Counted from the first letter of the stretch, positions 29,480-41,058 are shown. The stretch: 64,000 bases of DNA from Brettanomyces bruxellensis (GCF_011074885.1 NC_054687.1:992001-1056000), one strand, 5' to 3'. Numbers and translations: made by a program. Notes: generated by a model not told the origin, from the letters alone.

Positions 29480-29750
29480 TTGCACCCCTGCAAATGTAAT
29501 AGATGCGTCGACAGTCGCGTCTACATAGAGCTGCCCGCCTCGTTTATACTCAAGGAAACCTCGCTCATAAGGATTAAAGGCATTTAAGCATGTGCATTTT
29601 CCCTTTATTATCCTGTTCATTTTACCTTCCTACTTAGTTCTTTTACTTTTCTACGTTTTCTTTCTTTAACCTTAAAAATACTCAATACTAGTTAGAACAA
29701 AGACTTCATAAAGTAATCGGCGTCACACTTAAACCAATTAACTATTGCAA
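29480..29750 (-). repeat. Dispersed repeat family, copy B
   Basis: On the minus strand it runs from TTAATTGGTTTAAGTGTGAC (near 29745) to GACGCATCTATTACAT (near 29500). It is the closest relative of the copy at 56210-56475, identical over many stretches. Opposite orientation to copy A about 400 bp away. Confidence 0.8.
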
Positions 29751-31777
29751 TAAAATGAATGCCGAGGATTACTTCGCTGATTAACAGAGGAAAAAATTGA
29801 GGAATAATTGTTCCTAAACTTTTAACGCAATGACATTGCATTTAACAAATTATACTCCTAAATTTACGCATTAGCCTTTTAAAATGTAATGCATAAGTAG
29901 TATAGAAGAAAGATAGTTTAGATTGATGAGGAAGCGTTCTACTTACGGCGTATAGATGAACGTGCTGCAGAGAAAAATAAATTGGGCGACGCGTCGATGA
30001 ATTCTTATATAGAAAAAAAATCGTCTGCGAACACAGGAAAACAGCTCCTTTTTCAACGACTTTCAGAATTTATCGATAATGACGCAATGCATCGGGGATC
30101 TCTTGCAATTGAAAAAAAAAAAAAAAACATGGTGATTTATAAAAGATGGCAAATATATTACGTAGATATTACAGCCCCGTGACGCTTCTCGTTTAGACCG
30201 GCTTTTGTAACAAACCCCATACCATTTCTTTCGTTCTGTGTCACTCGGATTGTTTTCTGCCTTCATAAATTAACATACCGAAATTCACAGTATGGTCTTT
30301 CATATTATTTTTACCGTAATTATCCAGTATCTGCGAGTGTCAAAAACCTTGAAAATTTAGGTAGGTGCTATTTGAAAAGGAACAATACGAAATCAATTGA
30401 CTGCAATATATGCTTGGAATTTAACACATGCTATTCGCCAAAGTAGGGATCTCTTTTTTTTTAAGTTCGACAACGTTGCAATGTAACTTAAACATACAGA
30501 TGAATGTTAAATTCAACCACTAGTGGGCTTTAAAAATGCCACCACTTTTTTCTGGTTTCTTTATTATGACCTGCAGACATCTTGAACGCATCCTTTTTTT
30601 TTTTTATTCAATATCTATAGATCTTGACCGTTCATATATTCTTTGTATTGTACAGGCAGTTGTTACTTATAATGAAGTTATATTATCGGCTTTCATTACG
30701 TACAATGTGCGAACAAATAATATTCCATAGGCATTTTTAGGATGCCAGTGTGAAATCTATTTTTAACTATTTCGCTGGTACTATTTGTTTCCAGCCGATC
30801 ATGAAAAATAAAAATCACTTGCCTTCACCTGTGATGTCATAATTTAAAACATGGCTAAAACCTATCTATCACTTGACACACACTTGCTCAGCTTTGTTCC
30901 GAAGATTAATTTTTATTATACCTAATATGCTCTGCCTCTTCTCTTCCATCTTATCGTTTGCTCAATATAAGCCCCCACCAGGACATGAACGCGAACCCTT
31001 GAAATGTTTTGATTGGCCTTTGCATATTCATTACTAAAGAAATCTTTTTTTTTGCTTCGCCTCGTGTCCACTAGCACAATAGGTGATACGAATTCTTTCG
31101 GCATCAACTTTTTTTCATATCAAAAATTGGCTCGGTTTGTCCTGTTTTGAATAATACAATGTGTGTGTGTACCTTGCTCTGCTCTATTGTAAAATCATAG
31201 AATATCTATAGAAATACGACATGCACTCACTATGGGGGCTTTCGCCGGCTCTTTTTCATATTTTTATCTCATTTTTTTCTTGCTTTCATGATCATCGTCT
31301 TCATAATCAGAGTCTTACCTCCGAAAATTCCCTTGCTGTTTTATTAACATGAACTATTTCACAATATGTCACCACATATACATAATATGATGCTATTTAC
31401 CAGCTGTATATAAATACATGCATATATTACCGTAGGCCGCCGTTTCCGTGCGGCAGGGCCAAATTATTCAGTTATCTCTCTTTCTTATTGTTTTTATTAT
31501 TCCCTAAAATTTCCTATTAATATATCCGCTTCGACATCCCATAATTTTTCTTAATATCTCTTGTCGCATATCTCCCCTGATCTTAAAACATCGTTTTCTC
31601 TCGAGATATATATTTTTTCCTTTGGAGTAGGATCCGCCTTTAAACATTTCTCACATTTACAATTAGCTTTCCAACTGTACTAACGGTTTCCTCTAATATA
31701 GGATTTCTGAGATACGGTGGCTCAATAATCGCTAATTACTTCCTCCAGCCACACTTCTCTTTTGGGCACCCGTTGAA

Positions 31778-33886
31778 ATGGCTCTATTTGGCTTTCTCAA
31801 GAAGCGGGCTTCCCACACATCGTACAGTTCGAAAGGACAAAACAACAAGAAGGAATTCACCAATTCAGGTAATGGAAAGACTTTTAAAACCAGACCAGAA
31901 TCCAATAGCCCGGACACTTCGGTAAAGAGGAAAAGCCTCCTTCACATTTTAACGGATCCAATCGCAAACCGGACATCTACCACATCATCTTCTGCAGAGG
32001 GCAATTTTCCAAATGTAGAAGCCACTAGGGCTCCTCCAGTTTTGAGCGATTCTTATGGAAGGCCGAGAAACTTTTCGATGTCATCGAGAACATCCGAATC
32101 TGAGCAAAAAGGAGCAAAAGCTCTGAGTAATGTTCTTCACAGTCGGTCGGCTAGTACAATCTCCTCCAACCGTGTCCCTTTCATGAACTCAGGTGACGAG
32201 GCAGATACAGGGATGGTCCCAGTTCCGCAATCATTGGTTCCTGCTGTAACAATAATTCATGCCCAACAGGCCAGATGCTATTTCGAAGCTACTGTTGATG
32301 TCCCAGTAAATGATCATGAATCACCAAACAAACCACTTTCAGCGATAGCCTGGAGGCCAGCATTTATAAGGTTGATTGGAACAGATTTGGCCATAATGGA
32401 AAGAAAGTCCAATACGAAAAGAAAAGAAACTACCGCTAGTGATACCTCGTACGATCGAAAGCAAAAGCCGTCTTCCCTTCTCATCAACATATCGGACGCC
32501 GAACTTGAATTTATTAAAAGTGGGGCGACCTATGACTTAAAATTGAATATCACTAACGAAAAATGCTACTATATTCGCTGTGAGAATGAGCAAGATATGA
32601 ACTATCTCATAGCAGGATTGTTTCTTTCTCAATTTGAGTACAAACAATTGCAAGAGAGCTTTACGGGAGCATTGCTTTCCTCTACTGCTGTTCACTTTTC
32701 TGATGTCAGAACACTATTGGACCCAAAAAACTTGCATGCACATAGTGAGTGGTGTATTCTGAGATTCCCATTTATAAATGATAAATGGATAAGGTGCTAT
32801 GTTATTGTGAGACCGCAAAGTAGAACCATCAAGAAAAAACACAAATGTGGAAAAATCGAGGTTTACACATCGAGCACCATTTCCAAAAAGAATTTGTTGG
32901 CTATAATGACTAACGGACACTCCGCCTACTCTTTATATCCAGAAAATCCCAAATATATCGATAGCAATGCACTGATCCGAACTTGGGCCGACTGCTACAT
33001 CAATAGGCAACTAATTCAAAAGATAATTCAGGAAGATGATGACAGTTCAATTAACGAAAACGGCTCAACCTTCGGATATACAAACACAAAGCACCTGAAG
33101 ATAATTCACAGGCGTACCAGAACATCTTCTTTCAGTTCCCTGAGACCATCAGCAAGGAGACTTTCAAGGGCCAGAAGGTCTAATACACACAGGAGAGCAG
33201 ACTCGACTGTTTCTGTGATGTCATCCCATTCTGAGGCAGGTTATGCTCAGGCACCTGAGAGGATGAAGAAATTGGATTTAGTTCAGACAAAACTTTGCTA
33301 CATGATTCCGGAAACACACGGAGCCGTCCAACCATCCGAGACAATGCTTCGGCTTCTTATTCCTATCATGAATACATTTCACTTGTACGGCCGTCCTGAA
33401 AAATTCCGTTCTAGCAGAGATGATAAGCATTCTCTTTTATTTGGCTTCCCGCAGTTACCTCACACTCAGTATATGGATATGCAGACAGCTTTTGACCTTG
33501 TGTCGCTAAATATGACCAACGCAAATCAGCAGCATTGGACTTCTTACGAATGGATCGAGGTCTTTAAAGAGTTGGTCCACCTTAAAATGTCCAAAGGTTG
33601 GGACGGAACGGGATCTATTGTTGACGTGTATAGAGATGGTTTACTTTATCGTAAGGAAAATCATTCTAGCTCGTCAACGGTATACACGGATTACGATCCT
33701 GAGGAGGATTTTGCCAGTAATAGCAATAATAGTGCTACTGGAAATAGTTCCAATAATAGGAACTCTAGCACTACTGAATCGACTACACCTTTTAGTGTGG
33801 AGGAATCTATAAAAGGCAAAGACATTCCTATTGAGACGTCAATTCCGGAACCAATTCCCAGAAGCAATGAGACCGCTGTTCATTAA
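31778..33886 (+). CDS. Caf120/Skg3-family PH-domain protein
   Basis: 702 residues. A Ser/Thr-rich, probably disordered N-terminus (1-150) is followed by a region starting IIHAQQARCYFEATVDV that leads into a split PH-like domain (about 165-430: WRPAFIRLIGTDLAIME, then WCILRFPFINDKWIRCYVIV and GKIEVYTS). A conserved C-terminal segment reads LRLLIPIMNTFHLYGRPEKF and HSLLFGFPQLPHTQYM. This arrangement matches the S. cerevisiae paralogues Caf120 (linked to Ccr4-Not) and Skg3 (bud-site/cell-wall protein). It is shorter than those because the long C-terminal tail is absent; the end is Asn/Ser-rich. With a single gene here, the two paralogue names cannot be told apart. Confidence 0.8.
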   Translation: MALFGFLKKRASHTSYSSKGQNNKKEFTNSGNGKTFKTRPESNSPDTSVKRKSLLHILTDPIANRTSTTSSSAEGNFPNVEATRAPPVLSDSYGRPRNFSMSSRTSESEQKGAKALSNVLHSRSASTISSNRVPFMNSGDEADTGMVPVPQSLVPAVTIIHAQQARCYFEATVDVPVNDHESPNKPLSAIAWRPAFIRLIGTDLAIMERKSNTKRKETTASDTSYDRKQKPSSLLINISDAELEFIKSGATYDLKLNITNEKCYYIRCENEQDMNYLIAGLFLSQFEYKQLQESFTGALLSSTAVHFSDVRTLLDPKNLHAHSEWCILRFPFINDKWIRCYVIVRPQSRTIKKKHKCGKIEVYTSSTISKKNLLAIMTNGHSAYSLYPENPKYIDSNALIRTWADCYINRQLIQKIIQEDDDSSINENGSTFGYTNTKHLKIIHRRTRTSSFSSLRPSARRLSRARRSNTHRRADSTVSVMSSHSEAGYAQAPERMKKLDLVQTKLCYMIPETHGAVQPSETMLRLLIPIMNTFHLYGRPEKFRSSRDDKHSLLFGFPQLPHTQYMDMQTAFDLVSLNMTNANQQHWTSYEWIEVFKELVHLKMSKGWDGTGSIVDVYRDGLLYRKENHSSSSTVYTDYDPEEDFASNSNNSATGNSSNNRNSSTTESTTPFSVEESIKGKDIPIETSIPEPIPRSNETAVH

Positions 33887-34294
33887 GGAAGTTTGAAGTT
33901 TTGCACTAGTGAATTTCTACGGATTGCTTATTTTGCTTTGCTTTGCATTTTTCATTTATATAGAGTGTTATATCGTCATCTATAATATCATTTCTCATCG
34001 TGAAAAGGACATTGTATCCGTTGTAAAGACAATGTCTGAAGGTAAAATGATTCTTGCTCAGTATGATGTAATTTAATTTGATCATTTGCTTCTGAGAGTT
34101 ATGTTATTGAATATTGTCTTGGCTGCAATCGAGTGCATTTTTCCAAATTATATATATATATTTTTTTTGCTGATATGAAAATCCGCTTGATCCGATATTC
34201 AAATAATTTCAACCAAGCAATCATGAAAAGGGGTTCCAAGCAAGTAATACTTAGATTCCGGTTATAATCATAGTGAATATAGAACAGTCGAAAA
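33887..34294. other. Intergenic region, APL1 promoter
   Basis: 408 bp between two plus-strand genes; a TATATATATA run lies near 34149. No gene seen. Confidence 0.4.
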
Positions 34295-36367
34295 ATGGGG
34301 GATGCAAAATTATACACAAGGGTAAAGGCCTCGGATATACTGACAGAACTTAAGAATTATGAGAAGAAACCAAGATCGGGTGTCTATCAGAAAACAATAC
34401 TGAAGAAGATCATTGTGAATTTATCCATTGGAGATAACGAAGTTATTATATTGGCTAGTGATGTTGTTAGAATTCTTTTTAATATGGGCTATGAGGATTT
34501 AGAAGTGAAGAACATGTGCTATCTTTATTTAATAACTTATTGGAAACATTGCCCAAAGGAAGCTATATCTGCTCTCCCATTCATGGTGGAAGATTATAAA
34601 AGAAATAGTGACACATCTGTTATTGATGCTTGTGCCGCACTTAAAACTATTGCTTCAATTCAATTGAAAGCGTACATAGATGCGTTAACTCCACTTCTTG
34701 AAGACGCATTTAATGACAGCAATGCATCAATTAGGCGTACTGCTGCTTATTGTGTTGCCATGATATTCAGAAGTAACGAGGTTGAAAATCCAGGATCAAG
34801 TCCTAAGCTTCTACAGATGTTGAATGACGCACTTGTTGATGATGATCTGGATGTGGTGGCAGCAGCCTTGAATTCACTGGGTGATATTACATTAAATACG
34901 GACAAACTAAAATTATCTACAGATAAAGAACACGCCTTGAAACTGACAGAGGGCATGGCATCCTGTCAAGAATGGTGTCAAGTTTCAATTTTAAATGCTC
35001 TTCTTACGTTTGTGCCACAGGACCATAAAATAGCAGCGGATTTGATCGATCTTATACTTCCGTACTTACAGTCAGACAATTCATCAATCGCTTTAAATGC
35101 ACTTAAAGTAATAGTTTACTTTTCATACTACATTAACAATGTTTTGGATGTTTTTCCATCATTGCCACAGTCAATTTCGGCGGCGATCTCTAATTTAATG
35201 CTTAGACCGCCTGAGGTTCAATTTTTGGCCATGAGAAACGTCATTTTACTTTTACTGGATAAACCTGCTTTGCTAGACTTGGATATCAGGATGTTCTTTT
35301 GTCAGTATGATGATCTTTTATATATCAAGGACACGAAATTGGAGATTATTTTTCTCCTTGCCAACGAGGGAAATATGGATCTTGTATTAGCAGAGCTTCA
35401 AGAATATGCCATGGAGATCGACATTCAAATGGTGAGAAAATCAATTAGAGCTATAGGCAATTTAGCAGTCAAGATAGAGCCCACAAGCGAAAAATGCGTC
35501 TCTGTGCTTGCAGATTTATTATCAGAATCAATTCCATATGTGATAGAAGAAATAGCGATTATCACCAGAGATATTCTTCGAAAATACCCCGGAACATTTG
35601 ATTACCTCATTGATATGTTGGTGGACAGGGTCAGTCTTATTAAAGAGTCCGATGCCAAGACTTCGATAATATGGATATTGGGCGAATACAGCTCATCTAT
35701 ATCTAAATCTGTTACGCTCCTAAAACAATTTTCAGAAACTTTTGTGGAAGAATCAACGGAAACTCAGTTGACGCTTTTGACCGCTATTATGAAGGCCCAT
35801 ACATGCCAACCATACAATAAAGAATTGCATGCACTTGTTGAGGATATTCTTGAAGTTACAATCGTGGATATCGACAACCCAGATTTACGTGAAAGAGGGT
35901 TGTTTTACTGGAGACTTCTTTCCTCGGGACTTCCGAATATTATTGATATAATAAAACCACGTCTACCCACACTAAAGAATGATCAGGCTGCACTTCCGGA
36001 CCATGTAAGGGAGGAGCTAGACTTGTGTATGGGAAGTATTGCATCCATATACTTAAGGCCGGTAAAGCAGGTTTTTAGACATTGCAAACCGAGAACACTT
36101 TCGGATTCACCTGCATTAGTTCGCCAAGATTTATCAAATTCCAGATTAAGCAATCCTTTATACAATGACAGACGATCAACATTATATAGATCCCGATCCT
36201 CTACGTTGTCATCAAATTCGGGCTCATTCAGGAGCAGAATGGCGTTTACTTCTCAGCGTGTGAATGATTTAACAAGAAACGAAAATAATGAACCATCACC
36301 AGCCGAAAACAACTCAGAAAGCCATGGACTTTCTGGTATTATGAGGAAACTGTCTTTAAAGAAATAA
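34295..36367 (+). CDS. APL1: AP-2 complex beta subunit (beta-adaptin)
   Basis: 690 residues, almost entirely the alpha-solenoid trunk of a large adaptin: LEVKNMCYLYLITY near residue 75, RPPEVQFLAMRNVILLLL, YIKDTKLEIIFLLAN, MEIDIQMVRKSIRAIGNLAVK and NPDLRERGLFYWRLLS. It ends with a short Ser/Arg-rich tail finishing MRKLSLKK, with no hinge-ear appendage. A roughly 700-residue, earless beta subunit ending in an LRKLS-type sequence is characteristic of yeast Apl1 (AP-2), rather than Apl2 (AP-1) or Apl6 (AP-3). AP-2 works in clathrin-linked endocytosis at the plasma membrane. It ends about 80 bp from the convergent HRQ1 gene. Confidence 0.87.
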   Translation: MGDAKLYTRVKASDILTELKNYEKKPRSGVYQKTILKKIIVNLSIGDNEVIILASDVVRILFNMGYEDLEVKNMCYLYLITYWKHCPKEAISALPFMVEDYKRNSDTSVIDACAALKTIASIQLKAYIDALTPLLEDAFNDSNASIRRTAAYCVAMIFRSNEVENPGSSPKLLQMLNDALVDDDLDVVAAALNSLGDITLNTDKLKLSTDKEHALKLTEGMASCQEWCQVSILNALLTFVPQDHKIAADLIDLILPYLQSDNSSIALNALKVIVYFSYYINNVLDVFPSLPQSISAAISNLMLRPPEVQFLAMRNVILLLLDKPALLDLDIRMFFCQYDDLLYIKDTKLEIIFLLANEGNMDLVLAELQEYAMEIDIQMVRKSIRAIGNLAVKIEPTSEKCVSVLADLLSESIPYVIEEIAIITRDILRKYPGTFDYLIDMLVDRVSLIKESDAKTSIIWILGEYSSSISKSVTLLKQFSETFVEESTETQLTLLTAIMKAHTCQPYNKELHALVEDILEVTIVDIDNPDLRERGLFYWRLLSSGLPNIIDIIKPRLPTLKNDQAALPDHVREELDLCMGSIASIYLRPVKQVFRHCKPRTLSDSPALVRQDLSNSRLSNPLYNDRRSTLYRSRSSTLSSNSGSFRSRMAFTSQRVNDLTRNENNEPSPAENNSESHGLSGIMRKLSLKK

Positions 36368-36450
36368 TCAACTATTTTCCTTTCGGAATACATATACATA
36401 TATATTTACGTAAAATGTTATGTGAACTCTGCCATTCAGTAAGTAACTAA

Positions 36451-39400
36451 CTACTCCTCCAAAGCAATGTCTCTTTCTTCCGTTTTAATAAATATATTAT
36501 CATCACCTTCTTGCTTCACGACAATCTCCCCGTCCGGTTCTTTCTTAAACGTATTCAATTCATCGTCCGGTTTCCGATTATTCCTTCCAAGATAAACGAC
36601 CTCTTCCAATTTAGGAAGTGGCTTCAATCTATTTGTGGCTTTTTTCTCATCAATGATTTCTAAGTCATCGGACAAAACAACCATTCCAAACTCATTTGCT
36701 GGTCTAATTGTCTCAATGGTTATTTCAGGCATATTTGGTTCTGGCCCATTAGGGAGTGAATCCAAGTCGATAGGCCTCCCTATAATTACCGCTAAAATAA
36801 TTATTGCAGCATATTTTGATAAAACCAAAGAATTCTCTTTACAATTTGCAGCAGCGCAACACTTTGGACATCCCCATTCACAATCGCATTCTAAAAGAGT
36901 CTTCAATGCTTGCTCTAGTATTATGTCAATGTTATCAAATGCCTTGGTACTTAAACCAGAACCAAACTGCCCTCCCTTACTATCAAATATGATTAATCTG
37001 GCCGGTCTTTTACGCTTATTCTCTCTATGTCCAAACTCCTTTTCGGGAGCTTTACACTCAGTTCGAATTTCATCAAGTCCCGACAAAATAAAGAGTGGAA
37101 GCATATTAATTACCGCATGTTGGGCAGCATGAATTCCAGCAGGAGCACTTAAGCCCTTCAGTCGGATGTAATCAAGGGCCTTTTTCGGAATATCTATCCA
37201 AAGCCCTTTCGATTTATATTTGACCGGAGGATTATGAACCTCAACAGCATCCAAAATTTGGTTCCTTCTGTCCATCTTAAAGTACCCAAAGACGATCATC
37301 GTCGTCTGAACCGTTCCAAAGTAAATCGGAACATCATTGGAGTTGAGGGATCTGATTTTATCAATTACCAACGGATCCACATCCGTGTAATCTCTTTGTG
37401 AAGTAATCCAATCTACATTAACACGTTCAACTTTTGCATATCTTTCCTCAGGATTAAATTCTCTTATGATATACGGTAAACCCTGATGTATAATGATTCC
37501 TCCATCATAAAGGGTGTAAGTCGTCCTTGAAGCCTCCACTTCTTCAATAATGACATTCCGGCCATTGGTCATGTCAACAACAGCAAAGCTATCCTCTTCA
37601 ATAGCTCTGATAGAAACTTTGGCAGAAGGCCAAGGCAGATATCGTGAATTCGGATGATAACAGTTATCTGAGGGGTCCAAGACAAGTCTACGCTTGACGA
37701 CATTTTCCAATTTCTTATAATCGCAGAAAAATGGTTCTTCAAGCTTAAGATCTTTGGCAAGAGGTGTCTCAAATGCAGCACACTGCAAATGTCCTTCCAA
37801 AACAAGAACATTTTCAAAGTCTAGCGCCAAATCAGGATAATCGGCTTTTATCAACTCTTTTGGATGAGCCATATAATGTTGACTAACCGGATCATCAGCT
37901 GCCACAAACAAAGTAAGTGAATCCTTATTTCTTCTACCAGCTCGACCACTTTGCTGATGAAAGTTTGCAATGGAGATCGGGAAGCCGCACATTACAACCG
38001 CATCAAGAGAGCCAATATCAATACCAAGCTCTAAAGCATTTGTTGAAATGATAGCCTTAAGATTACCATGAAACATTTGCCTCTCGATTTTATGCCTATC
38101 AGAAGCCGAGTAACCCCCTCGATAACTCATTATTTGGCCCAGTATTCCAGTCTTATCCTGCGCTTTCAACATATGACGTATTTCCTTCATTACGAGCTCC
38201 ACTGTTTTCCGCACAACACAAAAGACGATGGTCCTGACATTATTTTTTATCAGCTCAATCACAATCCTCGCAGACTCAGAAATAAAATTGATCCGGCCAG
38301 ATATCGGATCTCTTGCATCAATTAATGGAGGATTCCATGCTATAAGATGCTTACCTCCAGATGGAGAACCATCTTTTTTCACATGCACGATGTCTTCACA
38401 TGGTATTCCAAAAATATCGTGCATATGTGTTACAGGATCCTTCAACGTTGCAGAGCAAGAAATAAAATGAAGTTTATCATTTCCGTGTAAAGCACAAATT
38501 CTCCGAAGCCTGCGCATTATAAGGGCAACATGAGATCCAAAAAGACCTTTGTACATATGTAATTCATCGATCATAACGTATCTAAGATTACGCAAAAATC
38601 TCTGCCAGTATTGATGCCCTGGTAAAATGCTTGTATGCACCATATCTGGATTAGTGAAAATAATTGATGCGTTTTGACGGATATACTTGCGGTCTTCCTT
38701 TGCAGTATCACCATCATATGTTTCAACCACAAGATTAGTCATACCAGGCATCATTTTCAACAGATCCTTTAAAGATCTTTTTTGATCTTGGGCTAAGGCC
38801 TTGGTTGGAAAAATGTACATTGCTGTAACGTATCTGTCCTTTTCAATGGCATCAAGAACAGGAACTTGGTAAATTAATGACTTACCTGAGGATGTGGATG
38901 TAGAAACAATAACATTCTTTCCTTGGTGTATCATATTCATTGCGTCCGCTTGATGCGTGTAAAATTTTGTGATCTTATCTGAACTTTCCAACGCTTCCTT
39001 TAACTTAGGACTGAGTTCAAAATCAAGGTCTCGATATTCTGCTGAGCGAGGGGTTAAAAAGAATTCACCATTTGACGGTATCTGATCCCTATAGAAAGTT
39101 GCATGCTTCAATCTTTGAATCACACAACCCATAGTTGGCCTTCCAGCACCACTTTCCTCGTTTCTCTGAGCATTTATTGTGCTTTTTTCCATTTCCTGCA
39201 TGGGATCGATGAAGTCAATCTTATGGGGAATGTATTTTTGTGCATCATTTGTCAATTTGGCCCATGGATCCGAAATGCCATTTTCTGTACAGCTTGCTAG
39301 GAAAGATGATATGGCCCCGTTAAACTTCTGGGTTCTCTTTAATATTAACTTTTTCACAGAAGAAGGCGAATATTGCGGTACTCTGATTTCAGTTTTGAAG

Positions 39401-39849
39401 GCGGTATTAGTTTTCGATTTTTTGAGATCGCCATCTATAAATTCAAATATTAAAAGTTGCTTAAACGGCTTGACGTTTCCAAACTCATCCTTAAGTTCAA
39501 AAATGTCATTATCCTTCTGCTCAAAGCCATTTTTCCACGAGAAATGCTTATCTTCGAGCACAAATTGATTCTCGTCAAAGTAGTCGTAAACAACATCATC
39601 TGGTATCAATGCCTTTATTCGGGCAAGGTCTAATATCTGCAACTTTCTCTTAATTGCTTTCTCGGGGGCCACTTTAAGAAGCTCAAATGTAGTTATCACA
39701 TGCTTTCTCGACGATAAAAACGTAAAATACGAACATAATCTAAAATGTATGGTTTTCAACTCTTGGAACTTGTCTGATGAATCATCACTCTTCTGCCTTT
39801 TCTGATTTTCCTGTTGGCCGCTATCAGAGGGCACCAACCTTTTACTCAT
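36451..39849 (-). CDS. HRQ1: Hrq1-type RecQ4-like DNA helicase
   Basis: 1132 residues. The core is a superfamily-2 helicase: Walker A TSTSSGKSLIYQVP near residue 312, IFPTKALAQDQK, MIDELHMYKG near 425, SCSATLKDP, and helicase C-terminal motifs TNALELGIDIGSLDAVV and QQSGRAGRR. A large C-terminal domain follows, with the cysteine cluster CDCEWGCPKCC near residue 985, typical of the Hrq1/YprA (DUF1998/MZB) family. Hrq1 is a nuclear 3'-5' helicase of fungi, related to human RECQ4, acting in interstrand-crosslink repair and telomere maintenance. N- and C-terminal extensions are charged. Length matches the family. Confidence 0.92.
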   Translation of the reverse strand: MSKRLVPSDSGQQENQKRQKSDDSSDKFQELKTIHFRLCSYFTFLSSRKHVITTFELLKVAPEKAIKRKLQILDLARIKALIPDDVVYDYFDENQFVLEDKHFSWKNGFEQKDNDIFELKDEFGNVKPFKQLLIFEFIDGDLKKSKTNTAFKTEIRVPQYSPSSVKKLILKRTQKFNGAISSFLASCTENGISDPWAKLTNDAQKYIPHKIDFIDPMQEMEKSTINAQRNEESGAGRPTMGCVIQRLKHATFYRDQIPSNGEFFLTPRSAEYRDLDFELSPKLKEALESSDKITKFYTHQADAMNMIHQGKNVIVSTSTSSGKSLIYQVPVLDAIEKDRYVTAMYIFPTKALAQDQKRSLKDLLKMMPGMTNLVVETYDGDTAKEDRKYIRQNASIIFTNPDMVHTSILPGHQYWQRFLRNLRYVMIDELHMYKGLFGSHVALIMRRLRRICALHGNDKLHFISCSATLKDPVTHMHDIFGIPCEDIVHVKKDGSPSGGKHLIAWNPPLIDARDPISGRINFISESARIVIELIKNNVRTIVFCVVRKTVELVMKEIRHMLKAQDKTGILGQIMSYRGGYSASDRHKIERQMFHGNLKAIISTNALELGIDIGSLDAVVMCGFPISIANFHQQSGRAGRRNKDSLTLFVAADDPVSQHYMAHPKELIKADYPDLALDFENVLVLEGHLQCAAFETPLAKDLKLEEPFFCDYKKLENVVKRRLVLDPSDNCYHPNSRYLPWPSAKVSIRAIEEDSFAVVDMTNGRNVIIEEVEASRTTYTLYDGGIIIHQGLPYIIREFNPEERYAKVERVNVDWITSQRDYTDVDPLVIDKIRSLNSNDVPIYFGTVQTTMIVFGYFKMDRRNQILDAVEVHNPPVKYKSKGLWIDIPKKALDYIRLKGLSAPAGIHAAQHAVINMLPLFILSGLDEIRTECKAPEKEFGHRENKRKRPARLIIFDSKGGQFGSGLSTKAFDNIDIILEQALKTLLECDCEWGCPKCCAAANCKENSLVLSKYAAIIILAVIIGRPIDLDSLPNGPEPNMPEITIETIRPANEFGMVVLSDDLEIIDEKKATNRLKPLPKLEEVVYLGRNNRKPDDELNTFKKEPDGEIVVKQEGDDNIFIKTEERDIALEE

Positions 39850-40161
39850 ACCAAATATTACCCTATTGCTATGAATAACATCGAATCGAAATGTCGCGAA
39901 GAACTCAACCCACAGTGTATGCTTTTGAAACTGTAGTAAAAGCCCGGAAAAAGAAAACGATGCCCTATTTTTTTACCTGGTGATGTTCTAATTAGCCGAC
40001 TGAATTTAAGTTAACAGAGGAGGGAAGGAATAAAAAGCACATTTCATTTATTTTTTTTTTTCTATTATCCTATTTTTTTAAACTTCATCATGGCACAATT
40101 ATCGATAATGGGAGAACATTATTACAATTATATAGAAGACAAGAAAATGATTCTAGATGAT
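39850..40161. other. HRQ1: Intergenic region, HRQ1 promoter
   Basis: 312 bp between HRQ1 and SUI2, both on the minus strand. T-rich tract near 40050-40080. No gene seen. Confidence 0.4.
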
Positions 40162-41058
40162 TTAATCATCGTCGTCTGAGTCCAAAGAACTTTCCATTTC
40201 ATTTCTCTCCAACAAGGCCTGCAACTCTGCATCCTCACTAGCAGACACAGATTTTGGAGCCATTGCAACATCACAGACACCGCCATACTTGGTTATGATT
40301 TCGGATATTTTGTTAATAGATTTCTGAAGTTCCTCCACACCCTGCTTCTTGTCCAAACTCTGGGTTGTCATAACATAACGTGGTGCAGCAACCAATTTAA
40401 TTGTAATTTTATCGTCGCTAGTAGGAACAGATTCTCCAGCTTTGAGAGCTTCTTTTATGGCATCAATACCTTCATATGAGAAGCAGGAAACATCAATGTC
40501 AGCCCTGCATTTCACAGCCTGTGGGGTCAACCTTCTTGCAATGTTCTTTTTTAAATCTTCCAACACGTCTGAGGAAGGTGGAGTAATTGTATCAAAAATA
40601 GATGGCTTTGAAATAGACAGTCTGAAGGCATCAAAGGCGTGGCCATATTCCTTAGCTAGAGGCCATGCAATCGTCTTATATAGGGTTTCAAGCGGTATAT
40701 TAAACTTTTCAGCACATCTTCTCAGAATAGAGTGCACAGCTTTTGATTTGTTGTATCTTTCTTCACACTGAACAATATCTTCCGCAGAAACTCTTCTCTT
40801 CGAAAGATCAATGTAACCTTTCTCCTTGTCAACTCTCAAAACGACTGCAACCTCATTTCTTCCAACACGGATTAATTTCTGAATGGATCTAATACGCCTT
40901 CTAGAAAGTTCAGAAAGTAACACCATACCTTCAATATTGTCATACTCTAATAACTTAACATATGCACCCATTTCGGCGATTTGCAACACATTCACCATCA
41001 CAACCTCCTCCACTTCCGGAAATTTGTTTTCATAGAATCTGCAGTGCGTTGTACTCAT
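40162..41058 (-). CDS. SUI2: Translation initiation factor eIF2 subunit alpha
   Basis: 298 residues from the ATG at 41058, which gives the conserved start MSTTHCRFYENKFPEVEEVV; an in-frame opening upstream is non-conserved. An S1 RNA-binding domain (about 15-90) carries LLSELSRRRIRSIQKLIRVG, whose first serine after LLSEL is the Gcn2 phosphorylation site. A helical domain and an alpha/beta C-terminal domain follow, and an acidic C-terminus ends SLDSDDDD. It is part of the eIF2-GTP-Met-tRNAi ternary complex and the target of the general amino-acid control kinase. The assignment is essentially certain. Confidence 0.96.
   Translation of the reverse strand: MSTTHCRFYENKFPEVEEVVMVNVLQIAEMGAYVKLLEYDNIEGMVLLSELSRRRIRSIQKLIRVGRNEVAVVLRVDKEKGYIDLSKRRVSAEDIVQCEERYNKSKAVHSILRRCAEKFNIPLETLYKTIAWPLAKEYGHAFDAFRLSISKPSIFDTITPPSSDVLEDLKKNIARRLTPQAVKCRADIDVSCFSYEGIDAIKEALKAGESVPTSDDKITIKLVAAPRYVMTTQSLDKKQGVEELQKSINKISEIITKYGGVCDVAMAPKSVSASEDAELQALLERNEMESSLDSDDDD

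Larger units (their letters stand above)
28230..31777. other. Long gene-free region with dispersed repeats
   Basis: 3.5 kb without a convincing gene. Left end: regulator promoter with ACCGGTATCAAACCGCG (28252-28268), CGGAACCGG (28309-28317) and TCGGTTCA (28556-28563). 28845-29750: two inverted copies of a dispersed repeat. Right end: the long leader and promoter of the Caf120/Skg3-type gene, with T-rich tracts around 31450-31650. Confidence 0.5.

Noticed and set aside
29369..29620. Open frame sharing its first ~28 residues with one at 56341-56529
   Set aside because: The similarity is explained by both lying in copies of the same repeat. Many differences change amino acids and one copy shifts frame, so there is no sign of a maintained protein.
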